This document shows, piece by piece, positions 13,820 to 21,624 of a DNA stretch of 30,340 bases. Source of the stretch: a virus; the IMG/VR virus record IMGVR_UViG_3300036045_000503, positions 1 through 30,340 of that record; one strand, given 5' to 3'. The translations under genes and the position numbers were made by a program. The notes beneath the pieces were generated by a model. It made no database searches, was not told the origin of the DNA, and saw nothing but the letters and a program-made list of their open reading frames with translations. Positions within the stretch are counted from its first letter, which is position 1; the number at the start of each line of letters is the position of its first letter.

Positions 13820-14260
13820 ATGTCGTTTGTTTTGGGACAGCACTGCAAGCTCTACCGCAACACGGGCACGTACGGGTCGCCGGTGTGGGATCTGATCCCG
13901 TCCACACGGGACCTCACCCTGAACATGGAGACCGCCGAGGCGGACGTGACAACGCGAGGGAACAACGGCTGGCGGGCCAACGTGGCGACGCTCCGCGACG
14001 CATCGATCGACTTCGAGCTGGTGTGGAACCCCACCGACTCCGACGTGACGGCGATCATGCTCGCCTTTACGACCAACGCGCCCATCGAGCTGCTCGTGCT
14101 CGACGGCCCCAACACCACACCTGGCTCCTCCGGCCTCAGGGCGACCTGCATGATCACCGGCTTCACGCGGTCCGAGCCGCTCGAGGAGGCGGTCAGCGTG
14201 CAGGTGACCGCCAAGCCGACACTCGCCGCCAACGCCCCGTCCTGGTTCGTCGCGGCCTGA
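13820..14260 (+). CDS. major tail (tube) protein
   Basis: A 146-residue protein with the character of siphovirus tail tube subunits: LNMETAEADVTTRGNNGWRA, a central DASIDFELVWNPTD segment and a beta-rich remainder ending in a domain with MITGFTRSEPLEEAVSVQVT. It stacks as rings to form the tail tube. ATG 13820 is preferred over an in-frame GTG six bases upstream because a GAGG lies eight bases before it. Followed by the tail chaperone genes, the classical order. Confidence 0.75.
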   Translation: MSFVLGQHCKLYRNTGTYGSPVWDLIPSTRDLTLNMETAEADVTTRGNNGWRANVATLRDASIDFELVWNPTDSDVTAIMLAFTTNAPIELLVLDGPNTTPGSSGLRATCMITGFTRSEPLEEAVSVQVTAKPTLAANAPSWFVAA

Positions 14261-14277
14261 TCGGTCCCACCATCGCC

Positions 14278-14703
14278 ATGCAGACCTTCACCGACAGCCT
14301 CCATCGCACATGGGATGTGTGCGTCACCTGCGCGAGCGCCAAGCGGGCGAGGGACCTTGCCGGGGTGGACATCCTCGACATCACCGGCGGCAGCCTCGAG
14401 CGGCTCGAGCGGGACATCATCGCCGTGGGCGAGGTCCTGCACGCGATCTGCGGACCGCAGCGGCCGGGAGTCGCGCTCGACGAGTTCCTCGCGGCGCTGC
14501 ACGGCGACAGCGCCCACGCCGCCCGCCAGGCGCTGATCGACGAGATCGTGTCTTTTACCCCAGACCCGAGCCTCAGGGCCGCGCTGGCGAGGGTCGTGAC
14601 GCAGGCGAGGGCCGAGGCTCAGGCCCGAACGGCGGCGCTGACGATGGATGGCAGCTCGTCTGGCGATGCGCCGGCATCGTCGGCGTCGACCCTGGACCAC
14701 TGA
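14278..14703 (+). CDS. tail assembly chaperone, first segment (G-like)
   Basis: A 141-residue protein between tail tube and tape measure genes, the position of lambda G. It begins MQTFTDSLHRTWDVCVTCAS and contains helical stretches (LERLERDIIAVGEVLHAICG, LDEFLAALHGDSAHAARQAL) as is common for these chaperones, which coat the tape measure during tail assembly. The frame ends at 14703, while a second frame carrying a T-like sequence (from about 14643) overlaps it in the -1 register, as in the lambda G/GT pair. Confidence 0.65.
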   Translation: MQTFTDSLHRTWDVCVTCASAKRARDLAGVDILDITGGSLERLERDIIAVGEVLHAICGPQRPGVALDEFLAALHGDSAHAARQALIDEIVSFTPDPSLRAALARVVTQARAEAQARTAALTMDGSSSGDAPASSASTLDH

Positions 14704-14948
14704 CGTTGCGGGAGCTCCTGGCCATGGCCAGGGCCCGCCTGGAGACGGAGCACGACAGGACGGCTCAGATCATGGCCACCGTGATCAACATGCTCAGGGA
14801 CCCGAGGCGATCGCGCCACGTGAAGCCCGAGAACCTCAACCCCTATCGGAGCGACAGGCGGGCCTCACCACAGGCCGCCGTCGGGATCGAGGCGCTGCGC
14901 ATCTTCCTCCCGCCCGAGGCGTCGGGGGCTCCCGGGGTGCGTCCATGA
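14643..14948 (+). CDS. tail assembly chaperone, T-like extension in the -1 frame
   Basis: This frame has no plausible start of its own near its conserved beginning. It opens with GWQLVWRCAGIVGVDPGPLT and continues LRELLAMARARLE, the WxxxW-rCAG-xGxDP-LTLREL pattern of tail chaperone extensions, then ends HVKPENLNPYRS and a short tail. It overlaps the end of the G-like gene by about 60 bases in the -1 register, so it is most simply expressed by a -1 ribosomal shift, although no canonical XXXYYYZ heptamer is evident. It ends with an ATGA overlap. Confidence 0.65.
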   Translation, partial: DGWQLVWRCAGIVGVDPGPLTLRELLAMARARLETEHDRTAQIMATVINMLRDPRRSRHVKPENLNPYRSDRRASPQAAVGIEALRIFLPPEASGAPGVRP

Positions 14949-15196
14949 GAGTCCTGCGGACACTCATGGTCGGAGCCCGCAACGGACGCACCACCGCGGT
15001 CGGCGCCGTCTCAGGGGCCGCGCTCGCCTGGATCGCGGTCCACTACTGGAGATCGCTGCCCGATGGGATCGGCGAGGCGCTCCTCATCCTCGCGATCGCA
15101 CAGCTCACCGGAGGCATCCTGGCGCGAGACGCCGATGTGACGAGCGAGCAGTGCGGCGCATCCCGCACCACCAACGACAGGCACACCACGCCATGA
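14945..15196 (+). CDS. holin-like membrane protein
   Basis: An 83-residue protein with two predicted membrane helices: residues about 17-35 (AVGAVSGAALAWIAVHYW) and 39-60 (GIGEALLILAIAQLTGGILA), with a short turn between and a polar, charged C-terminal tail. Size, topology and basic N-terminus (RVLRTLMVGARNGR) suit a class II-like holin. No adjacent endolysin is recognised; the exported protein encoded next might be a lysis accessory. Starts at an ATGA overlap. Confidence 0.55.
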   Translation: MRVLRTLMVGARNGRTTAVGAVSGAALAWIAVHYWRSLPDGIGEALLILAIAQLTGGILARDADVTSEQCGASRTTNDRHTTP

Positions 15197-15618
15197 CGGC
15201 ACCGCTCCACACGATGCGACTCCTCTGCACATCGATCCTCCTCCTGCTCGCCACGTGCATCCGGCCGGTCGCGGCCGTGAGCGCAGCGGCTCTCGTCGTG
15301 GGCATCGCTCCCGGCTGCGCCGCCAATCCCGCAGCTCAGGCCGCCGCGATCGACTCCTCCATCGCCGGCTACGAGCGATCGGTGATGAGGCTGCACCAGC
15401 AGGGACTACTCTCCGACGATGGCCTGGCGCAGGCCCACGCGTTCGCGGTCGCCGAGGGTGTGACGGGCAGCCCGCAGGAGCGTCAGCGGGCCATGGACAT
15501 CGCCCAAAACAAGGTCGCCGACCTCGCCGCGGACAAGGTCGCCGACCTCGCCGCGGTCGTCCAGCACGTGGGCGGAGAGCCGCCTGGCCCGTGGTCGGAG
15601 CCGGGGATCTTCCGCTGA
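15193..15618 (+). CDS. exported protein, possible lipoprotein
   Basis: A 141-residue protein with a long hydrophobic N-terminus (RLLCTSILLLLATCIRPVAA) and a lipobox-like IAPGC around residue 45, so either a secreted protein or a lipoprotein. The mature part is helical (AAAIDSSIAGYERSVMRLHQ). It contains a near-exact tandem repeat KVADLAAD-KVADLAAV encoded by a 24-bp duplication (15511-15534, 15535-15558). Following a holin-like gene it may be a spanin or other lysis accessory, but there is no family match. Its stop codon is part of a 20-bp palindrome. Confidence 0.6.
   Translation: MTAPLHTMRLLCTSILLLLATCIRPVAAVSAAALVVGIAPGCAANPAAQAAAIDSSIAGYERSVMRLHQQGLLSDDGLAQAHAFAVAEGVTGSPQERQRAMDIAQNKVADLAADKVADLAAVVQHVGGEPPGPWSEPGIFR
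15511..15558 (+). repeat. 24-bp in-frame tandem duplication
   Basis: Two copies differ in a single base near the end (GGAC versus GGTC). It extends a helical segment by eight residues, suggesting a recent slippage event. Confidence 0.85.
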
Positions 15619-15635
15619 GGGCCGCGCGGCCCTCA
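15616..15635. terminator. 20-bp perfect palindrome at the end of the exported-protein gene
   Basis: TGAGGGCCGC followed at once by GCGGCCCTCA; the first three bases are the stop codon. It lies in a 44-base gap and would fold into a strong hairpin, but no T-run follows. A partial terminator or mRNA-stabilising hairpin ahead of the tape-measure genes is possible. Confidence 0.45.
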
Positions 15636-15662
15636 CACAGTCCGCCTCTCTCCATCACCATC

Positions 15663-15860
15663 ATGCCAGCCATCGCCATCATCTCAGCCGCCATCCCCAT
15701 CATCGCAGAGGCGATCGCCGCCGGCCGCACCATCCTCACCGCAGACGACCTCACAGTCGAGGAGATCGAGCGCATCCGCGCGGACGCCAAGGCGACGCAC
15801 GATGAGTTCGACGCGTATGTGGCCCAGCGGCTTGGGCGCTCCAAGCAGGTCAGGACCTGA
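15663..15860 (+). CDS. small hypothetical protein with hydrophobic N-terminus
   Basis: A 65-residue protein, MPAIAIISAAIPIIAEAIAA at the N-terminus followed by a charged helix (VEEIERIRADAKATHDEFDA). The N-terminal segment may be a membrane anchor or amphipathic helix. ATG 15663 is chosen because it follows the palindrome gap; the stop shares its last base with the next ATG. No known family. Confidence 0.5.
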   Translation: MPAIAIISAAIPIIAEAIAAGRTILTADDLTVEEIERIRADAKATHDEFDAYVAQRLGRSKQVRT

Positions 15861-16402
15861 TGCTCGACCTGAGGCTGGATGCCGCCAAGAAGCAGTTCTT
15901 TGACCGCGCCAAGGTGCTGCGCGCGATGGATCGCGCGCAGCACCGCGCGCTGTCGAAGGCGGGCGCCTATGTGCGCCAGCGCGCGCGCACGTCCATCCGA
16001 CGGCCACGGCAGGCGTCGCTGGCCGACCTGTCGCCTGAGCAGCGGGCAGCCTACGAGAGGGCGGTGCTGCTCGCCGCCCGGCGTGGACTGCCGCGGCCGA
16101 AGCGACCGCTCGCAGCCAGCCGACCCGGCGAGCCGCCACGGACGCCCACAGGCATCCTGAAGCGCTCGATCGTGTTCGTGTACGACGGTGCCCGCAAGAC
16201 CGTCCTGATCGGGCCGTACGCACTCAACAAGGGCACCGGCGCCCCACGCACGCTCGAGTACGGTGGCACCACGAGGATCGAGCGTGGAGACGGGTCTCGC
16301 ACGGTGACCATCGCTCCCCGGCCGTACATGCGCCCAGCGCTCGCGGCCGAGATCGCCGCGGGCAAGATCCGCGATGCATTTCGGGACACGGTGCGAGGCT
16401 GA
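15860..16402 (+). CDS. HK97 gp10-like neck / tail-completion protein
   Basis: A 180-residue basic protein. The C-terminal half has the hallmark GPYALNKGTGAPRTLEYGGT and RPYMRPAL motifs of the HK97 gp10-like and minor tail families, which act at the head-tail interface. The N-terminal half is helical and basic (RAQHRALSKAGAYVRQRART). Usually this gene precedes the tail tube gene, so its position after the chaperones and holin-like genes and just before the tape measure is slightly displaced. TGATG overlap with the preceding gene. Confidence 0.7.
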   Translation: MLDLRLDAAKKQFFDRAKVLRAMDRAQHRALSKAGAYVRQRARTSIRRPRQASLADLSPEQRAAYERAVLLAARRGLPRPKRPLAASRPGEPPRTPTGILKRSIVFVYDGARKTVLIGPYALNKGTGAPRTLEYGGTTRIERGDGSRTVTIAPRPYMRPALAAEIAAGKIRDAFRDTVRG

Positions 16403-16405
16403 TCC

Positions 16406-18247
16406 ATGGCCAAGAGCGCAGCAGGAGTCAGGGCGGGAGGAGCCTACGTCGAGATCGGCGCTCGTCTCGCGCCCCTCATGCAGGGGCTCAAGGCTGCACA
16501 GGCGCGGCTCCAAGCATTCGGCTCGGCGGTCCGCGGCATCGGCCTCGGGATCTCCGCCGCGGCCAGCGGCGCCGTCACCGCTCCAGCCGCGGCGACGGCG
16601 GTGTTCACGCAGCGCGGCGGTGACATCGCGGACGCCGCGAAGCGGACCGGCATGACCACCGAGGCCATGTCAGAGCTCGGCTACGCGGCGACGCTCTCAG
16701 GCTCCTCCATGGAGGAGCTCGAGGGCGGGGTCCGCATCATGCAGCGCATGATCGCCGCCGCCGGCGAGGGATCACAGGCGTCGGCTGACGCCCTCGGCAG
16801 GCTGGGACTCTCAGCCCAGCAGCTCGCCGGCATGTCGCCGGACCAGCAGCTCGAGGCGATCGCGGACGGCCTGAGCGGCATCACGTCGCCCGCTGAGCGC
16901 ACCGCCGCGGTGATGGGGGTCTTCGGTCGCAGCGGCGCCAAGCTGATCCCGCTCCTCGAGGGCGGATCCACGGCGATGCGACGGATGCGAGGAGAGGCCG
17001 TCGCGCTCGGGGCGTCGCTCTCAGGCGCTGACGCCAGGTCGGCCGAGGAGCTCGGCAACGCCATGAAACGCGTGCGGAAGGCGGCAACGGCGGTCGCCAT
17101 GGCGATCGGGGCCGCGCTCGCGCCCACGATCGCCGACGTGGCCAACCGTGTGGCCACGGTCATCGGCGGCGTCTCCCGATGGATCGACCAGAATCGCGGG
17201 CTCATCGTGACGGTCGCGGCGACGGCGGCGGCGCTGCTCGCGGCGGGGACGGCGCTCGTGGGCATCGGGCTGGCGGCCACGGTCGCTGGTGCGGCGGTGG
17301 GAGGCATCGCCACCGCCATCGGTGCCATCGGCACCGTCGCGGGGGTTGCGGCCGGAGCCGTGGGACTGCTCATCACGCCATTGGGCCTCGTGGTCGCCGC
17401 GGCTGCGGCGGCCGGTGTCTCGATCGCCATGATGTCCAGCACCGGAGGCGCGTCGCTCGCGTCGCTGCGGCAGACGGCCACGGACACGCTCGGAGGGATC
17501 GCCGAGGCGCTGCGGGCGGGGGACATCCGACTCGCGGCGATCGAGCTCTGGAGCGGCCTCAAGGCCGCGTGGGCCAACGGCATGGCCGAGATCAGCACTC
17601 TGTGGGAGACGTGGACGACTGACCTCGCGCAGGCCTTGTTCGTGGTCCAGTCGACCGCGCTGAGCGTCGTCTCCAAGGCGCAGGAGCTGCTGGCCGGGCA
17701 GTTCCTAGCGGACAGCGCGGGAACCCAAGTCCAGCGCTCGAATCTCCCCGCTTGGCTCAGCGATCCCCTCGGCTTGCAGCTGTCGGAGGGTGATGTCGGG
17801 CGTGCGAAGGCCCTGATGGCTCAGGACACCACGGCCAAGGAGACTGAGCGAGCGGCAAGACTCAGCGAGAGGATCGCCGCTCTGGAGCAGTCGAGGAGCG
17901 CCGCGCTCCGACGCATCGAGCAGGAGCGACGTGATGCGCTCAAAGGAATCCGCGAGGAGATCGAGCAGGAGCGCCGCAACTCCGAGGGTGCGCGGGTGGG
18001 CCCGCCGGTTCCGTCGGTCGGGCGATCCGGCACTGGGCCGCTTGAGATCGAGGCACTCGCCGGGGAGGTCGCGAGGCAAGCTGCGGCTGTCCGGGGGACC
18101 TTCAACGCGGGGGCGGTGCAGGCGCTGCAAGGCGGCGTCTCAGGCAGTGCGCAGGACCGCACCGCCCGCGCGACGGAGAAGTCGGCCGAGCTCCTCCGTC
18201 GGATGCTCGACCGCGCCTCGACCGACGGCCTCGTCTTCGCGGAGTAG
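16406..18247 (+). CDS. tape measure protein
   Basis: A 613-residue protein starting three bases after the previous stop. The N-terminal region (LKAAQARLQAFGSAVRGIGL) and DAAKRTGMTTEAMSELGYAA, with FGRSGAKLIPLLEGG, are typical of phage tail tape measure proteins. The middle (about 265-350) holds Gly/Ala-rich hydrophobic segments that could span a membrane during DNA ejection. A charged coiled coil occupies about 465-530. It sets tail length and probably forms the ejection channel; at 613 residues it predicts a short tail relative to lambda. The longest gene of the tail module. Confidence 0.85.
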   Translation: MAKSAAGVRAGGAYVEIGARLAPLMQGLKAAQARLQAFGSAVRGIGLGISAAASGAVTAPAAATAVFTQRGGDIADAAKRTGMTTEAMSELGYAATLSGSSMEELEGGVRIMQRMIAAAGEGSQASADALGRLGLSAQQLAGMSPDQQLEAIADGLSGITSPAERTAAVMGVFGRSGAKLIPLLEGGSTAMRRMRGEAVALGASLSGADARSAEELGNAMKRVRKAATAVAMAIGAALAPTIADVANRVATVIGGVSRWIDQNRGLIVTVAATAAALLAAGTALVGIGLAATVAGAAVGGIATAIGAIGTVAGVAAGAVGLLITPLGLVVAAAAAAGVSIAMMSSTGGASLASLRQTATDTLGGIAEALRAGDIRLAAIELWSGLKAAWANGMAEISTLWETWTTDLAQALFVVQSTALSVVSKAQELLAGQFLADSAGTQVQRSNLPAWLSDPLGLQLSEGDVGRAKALMAQDTTAKETERAARLSERIAALEQSRSAALRRIEQERRDALKGIREEIEQERRNSEGARVGPPVPSVGRSGTGPLEIEALAGEVARQAAAVRGTFNAGAVQALQGGVSGSAQDRTARATEKSAELLRRMLDRASTDGLVFAE

Positions 18248-18252
18248 CGTGC

Positions 18253-19089
18253 ATGCCGACCACGGTGACATTCACCAAGCTGCCGTCGAGCGACCGCGCG
18301 GCGACCGGGGCCAACGGGTACCGAGAGCTGAGGTACCTCGCTCGAGCCGAGGGCGACGACATCGACGACTACTCAGTGATCCTCGCGGCAGCGATCGCCG
18401 ACCTGCCGGCGTCCGTGGATGGACTTGGGGGGCGCCAAGTGATGGTGGAGCCGATCGACGCGGAGCGGGGACTCTGGGAGGCCGCCGCGCACTACAGGCC
18501 GCTCAGCAGGCAGCCCGCGGAGCCGCCCCCAGTGGGCGCGGATTCGGAGCTCGAGTTCGTGGTGAGCACGTCAAGCGTGCGGATCACCCAGAGCCGCGAC
18601 ACGTCCGGAGTCTACGTCCCCGACGGAGAGCCGGCGCCGACACCGACTGGCGCCATCGGCCTGACCGACGATGGGGTCGAGGGATGCGACATCCTGGTGC
18701 CTGAGGCACGATGGAGCGAGACGCACTTCTTCGCGGATGCCACCATGACCCCGACGTATCGTCGGCAGCTCCTCGAGATCGTGGGCCGGGTCAACGACGA
18801 CACGTTCCGCGGTCACGCCGCGGGAGAACTCCTGTTGTTGGGCGTGCGTGGCCGCCCGAGGCGCTCGGACGCGGTATGGCAGGTCTCCTTCGAGTTCGCG
18901 TTCTCGTCCAACGCGACCGGTCTCCAGGTCGGCGAGATCGAGGACATCGACAAGCTCGGCCACGACTACCTCTGGGTGTACTACGAACCCGTGGTCGAGG
19001 GGGATCGGCTGGTCCAGAGACCGGCTGTGGTCTACGTCGAGAAGGTCTATGAGACGGCCGACTACGCGCTGTTGGGGATCGGCGCGTGA
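18253..19089 (+). CDS. distal tail / baseplate protein
   Basis: A 278-residue beta-rich protein directly after the tape measure gene, where distal tail proteins lie. Recognisable stretches are ITQSRDTSGVY, GAIGLTDDGVEGCDILVPE, WSETHFF, VNDDTFRGHAAGELLLLGV and YLWVYYEPVV with VYVEKVYE near the end. I recall closely similar proteins from prophage-like loci of Planctomycetota, which is the main hint to the host; this is memory, not a search. It probably forms the ring between tail tube and tip. The stop is overlapped by the next GTG. Confidence 0.65.
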   Translation: MPTTVTFTKLPSSDRAATGANGYRELRYLARAEGDDIDDYSVILAAAIADLPASVDGLGGRQVMVEPIDAERGLWEAAAHYRPLSRQPAEPPPVGADSELEFVVSTSSVRITQSRDTSGVYVPDGEPAPTPTGAIGLTDDGVEGCDILVPEARWSETHFFADATMTPTYRRQLLEIVGRVNDDTFRGHAAGELLLLGVRGRPRRSDAVWQVSFEFAFSSNATGLQVGEIEDIDKLGHDYLWVYYEPVVEGDRLVQRPAVVYVEKVYETADYALLGIGA

Positions 19090-19994
19090 GCGATGTCAAT
19101 CCTGGTGATCGGCTGAGCATCTCGGCCGGAGACTGGAACACCATCCGTCGACGCATGCGGGCACGCGAGATTGGCGACGGCTCTCGGGTCGGCTCGCGCA
19201 TGAGCCCGCTGCTCGCGACGACACCGTCAATCGCGCTCGCCCGCAACATGGGGGTGACGGACATCGCCCGTGGTGACGTCGTGCGAGTCTCTGCGCCGAT
19301 CATCATCCCGGCCGACAATGAGGAGGAGTGGTGGGGCAGGCTCGCGCTCGAGGTGCAACACCCAGCGACGATGCCGCCTGGGGCGTGGCTCGGCGTGGCC
19401 CGGGCACCCATCGCCGCCGGCAAGTTCGGCCGCGTCGCCGTCGCCGGGGTGGTCCAGTGTCGGCTCAATGTCACCGACGCAGGTCATCTCTTCGCCGGCG
19501 CCAACGCGGGGGACACGATCCTCCGCAGCAGGGCGAGCGGCCCGCACACCATCATCTGGAGGGAGACGGGCACCGGCGCGAAGCGGGCGCTCGTGCACCT
19601 CGGCGGGGCGCAGGTGGTGCAGGAGGTCACGGCATGGCTCACGGGCGGAGCCATCATCTCCGGCGCGGCCAACCGCTGGGAGTACGACTGGCAGGAGGTG
19701 CAGCTCCACGCCAGCAGCGGCTGGCAGGCCAAGAGCGGTGGCCTCTCGAGCGCCGCGGGCGAGCCGAAGGCCTGGAACGGAGTGGAGGCGACCAACGACG
19801 GCAGCGGCCGCGAGAGCGCAGGCGTCGACATCGCCCCGACCTCCTACTCGACGGCCACGCTGCTGCGCATCGGACACGGCGGCCTGAAGCCGGTCTATCG
19901 CATGTGGAGGGAGCCCATCGTCAGCGGGACCGTCGGGGCGTACCGGTGGATCTTCACGGAGGGCAACGAGATCGACGTCGCCTGCGAGGAGTAG
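19086..19994 (+). CDS. tail tip / structural protein
   Basis: A 302-residue protein from GTG 19086 (GTGA overlap). It begins with a short helix (ISAGDWNTIRRRMRAREIG), followed by mostly beta sequence with GDVVRVSAPIIIPA, WWGRLALEVQ and many Gly/Trp positions typical of virion surface proteins. No enzyme motif is seen. Order after tape measure and distal tail suggests a tail tip or fibre-base component. No family recognised. Confidence 0.6.
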   Translation: MSDVNPGDRLSISAGDWNTIRRRMRAREIGDGSRVGSRMSPLLATTPSIALARNMGVTDIARGDVVRVSAPIIIPADNEEEWWGRLALEVQHPATMPPGAWLGVARAPIAAGKFGRVAVAGVVQCRLNVTDAGHLFAGANAGDTILRSRASGPHTIIWRETGTGAKRALVHLGGAQVVQEVTAWLTGGAIISGAANRWEYDWQEVQLHASSGWQAKSGGLSSAAGEPKAWNGVEATNDGSGRESAGVDIAPTSYSTATLLRIGHGGLKPVYRMWREPIVSGTVGAYRWIFTEGNEIDVACEE

Positions 19995-19996
19995 CC

Positions 19997-20674
19997 ATGG
20001 GCACCCCGCGCCGTCGCTGCTGCTGCGCCACGAGCCCGGCCCCGCCGGACTCGTGCGTCTGCACCGCGTGCGCCAGCGCCTACCTGGCGAACTTCTCCGC
20101 GCGGCTCCGCTACGAGCACACCGGCAGCGGGGTGTTCTGGGAGTGGCGGTATGCGAGCGCCTCAGCGGTGCTCGCCGGGGCGAGCTGCTCTTGGTGGCAG
20201 GATGAGGCCGGCAGCGGCACCATGACATGGGAGGTCGACGCGTTCGACCCGAGCGACGCCTGCACCGGCGAGCCCACGGTCGGGAGCTGCGACGTCTCCA
20301 CATGGGATCCATCGATCCCGCTCATCGCGCTGAGCTGCGGGGTGACGTCGCTGTTCCCGGGCTACTCCTCCGTGACCACCCCGACGCTGTGGTCTGTGAG
20401 CATCGAGCCCATGCAGCGGTACCACCCCTTCGACGCGGGCTATGAGTGTGAATGCAATCCGCTCTGGACCTCTGGTGGCCTCGCGTACAAGCCTGCCTAC
20501 GGGCTGTCGCTCATCTACGACCGTGCGGTCGACTGCCCGACCACGCTCGGAGTGCTGCGGCACATCGGCGCCTTCACGGCGGATGGTCTCAGCCTGCTGA
20601 TCCTCGGCGGGGCGGGGACCTACACCGATGGGCCGTGGGAGATCACTGTGAGCGGTGGAGCCAGTCTGGCATGA
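19997..20674 (+). CDS. cysteine-rich tail-region protein
   Basis: A 225-residue protein, ATG two bases after the previous stop. It is Cys-rich for a phage protein: the N-terminus reads MGTPRRRCCCATSPAPPDSC and continues VCTACASAY, and more Cys occur later (CSWW, DACTGEP, GSCDVS, YECECNP). The N-terminal set could bind metal; the later ones could form disulphides in the assembled virion. The rest is beta-rich and Trp/Tyr-rich. Position at the end of the tail module suggests a receptor-binding or fibre-associated part; no family is recognised. Confidence 0.6.
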   Translation: MGTPRRRCCCATSPAPPDSCVCTACASAYLANFSARLRYEHTGSGVFWEWRYASASAVLAGASCSWWQDEAGSGTMTWEVDAFDPSDACTGEPTVGSCDVSTWDPSIPLIALSCGVTSLFPGYSSVTTPTLWSVSIEPMQRYHPFDAGYECECNPLWTSGGLAYKPAYGLSLIYDRAVDCPTTLGVLRHIGAFTADGLSLLILGGAGTYTDGPWEITVSGGASLA

Positions 20675-20913
20675 GCGCGTGCCGTGAGTGGTCGGGGGAG
20701 GAGCGCCGCTGCCGCCTCGGGCTGTATGGAGGCCGGCCGAGTCCTGGCGTCTGTGCTGTCTGCGACCGCTACGAGGGCCCGCCCAGGGGGCTGGGGGACG
20801 TGGTGCACTCGGTGGCCCGGGCGGCGACGGCGGGGCTGGTGCAGCCCTGCGCGGGGTGCCGGCAGAGGCGGCGGCGATGGAATCGGGAGGGCTCGAGGCC
20901 CCGGGCGACCTGA
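20671..20913 (+). CDS. small zinc-binding-like protein
   Basis: An 80-residue protein at an ATGA overlap, closing the structural operon. It has CAVC near the middle and CAGCRQRRRRWNR at about 60-72, with two further N-terminal Cys, suggesting one or two zinc sites. The basic C-terminus could bind nucleic acid. Function unknown. Confidence 0.55.
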   Translation: MSACREWSGEERRCRLGLYGGRPSPGVCAVCDRYEGPPRGLGDVVHSVARAATAGLVQPCAGCRQRRRRWNREGSRPRAT

Positions 20914-21072
20914 GACCACCCGCATTGAGGGCGTGCACCCTGCCACCGTCTGGCGCTGGTGCCGCCATGGCGTCGTCGCCGGCGGGCGCGGCCGCGCCAC
21001 CCCTCACCATGCCCCGCGCCCCGAGTAGCAGCGCCGACGTGACACTACCAGACCAGCAGCAGCGCTGATGCT
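20914..21072. other. convergent interval with HTH-like remnant and hairpin
   Basis: Between the end of the structural operon and the end of the minus-strand genes. One frame from GTG 20933 to 21028 reads VHPATVWRWCRHGVVAGGRG, strikingly like the first helix-turn-helix of an excisionase/MerR-type protein, but stops after 31 residues. A six-base perfect hairpin (CGCTGA/TCAGCG, 21063-21078) sits at the convergence point; it has no T-run. Confidence 0.4.
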
Positions 21073-21624
21073 TCAGCGTGTCGCCTCACTCTCCCGACCA
21101 CGCGCAGACTCAGGGTCCGTCGCATCCCACAGCTCATCCCATCGCCGCACGATCTTGCGGGCGCGCTGCGGGATGATCTCCTGCCAGACCGCCCGGCGCT
21201 CGGTGCCGTCAGCGATGATGAGCGTCGAGATGGGCGCCCCTGCATCACGCCGCTCGCGGATGATGTCTCTCGCCGCGCCGGGGGTTGCAGCGGGCTCGCC
21301 CCACTGCCACTCGTCACCGGCCATCCAGACGGGCCACCAGCGAGTCGCGCCGGAACCGTCGAGGCCCTCGCAGACATCCTCGAGCCGGTCCCACCACACG
21401 CAGACCTGCCGGGCCTCGGCGGGCACCACGAGTTCGCGCACAGGCCACAGCTCGCCGCCGCCAGCACAGACGACGCAGCCGAGAGAGTGACCTCGCTCGA
21501 TCATCTCACCGGCGAGGTGCTCCGTGGCCTGCTCCCTCGTGTTGCACAGGGGACCCCAGGACCACCCTCCAGCCTTGCGGCCGTCGGCGATCCAGACGGG
21601 GTACCAGAGCGAGCGATCGCTCAT
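21073..21624 (-). CDS. tandem-duplicated Trp-rich protein
   Basis: A 183-residue protein made of two similar halves of about 75 residues. YPVWIADGRK...GWSWGP...LWPVRELVVPAEARQVCVWWDRLEDV in the first matches WPVWMAGDEW...WGEP...AVWQEIIPQRARKIVRRWDELWDA in the second. Each half appears to alternate strands and helices. The second half has lost the CVVC Cys pair present in the first. ATG 21624 is chosen over an upstream ATG because it forms an ATGA overlap with the ADP-ribosyltransferase-like gene upstream, which suggests a functional pair. No known family. Confidence 0.65.
   Translation of the reverse strand: MSDRSLWYPVWIADGRKAGGWSWGPLCNTREQATEHLAGEMIERGHSLGCVVCAGGGELWPVRELVVPAEARQVCVWWDRLEDVCEGLDGSGATRWWPVWMAGDEWQWGEPAATPGAARDIIRERRDAGAPISTLIIADGTERRAVWQEIIPQRARKIVRRWDELWDATDPESARGRESEATR

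Noticed and set aside
15011-16513. 500-residue minus-strand open frame
   Set aside because: Crosses the holin-like, exported and neck protein genes in antisense and has no family resemblance.
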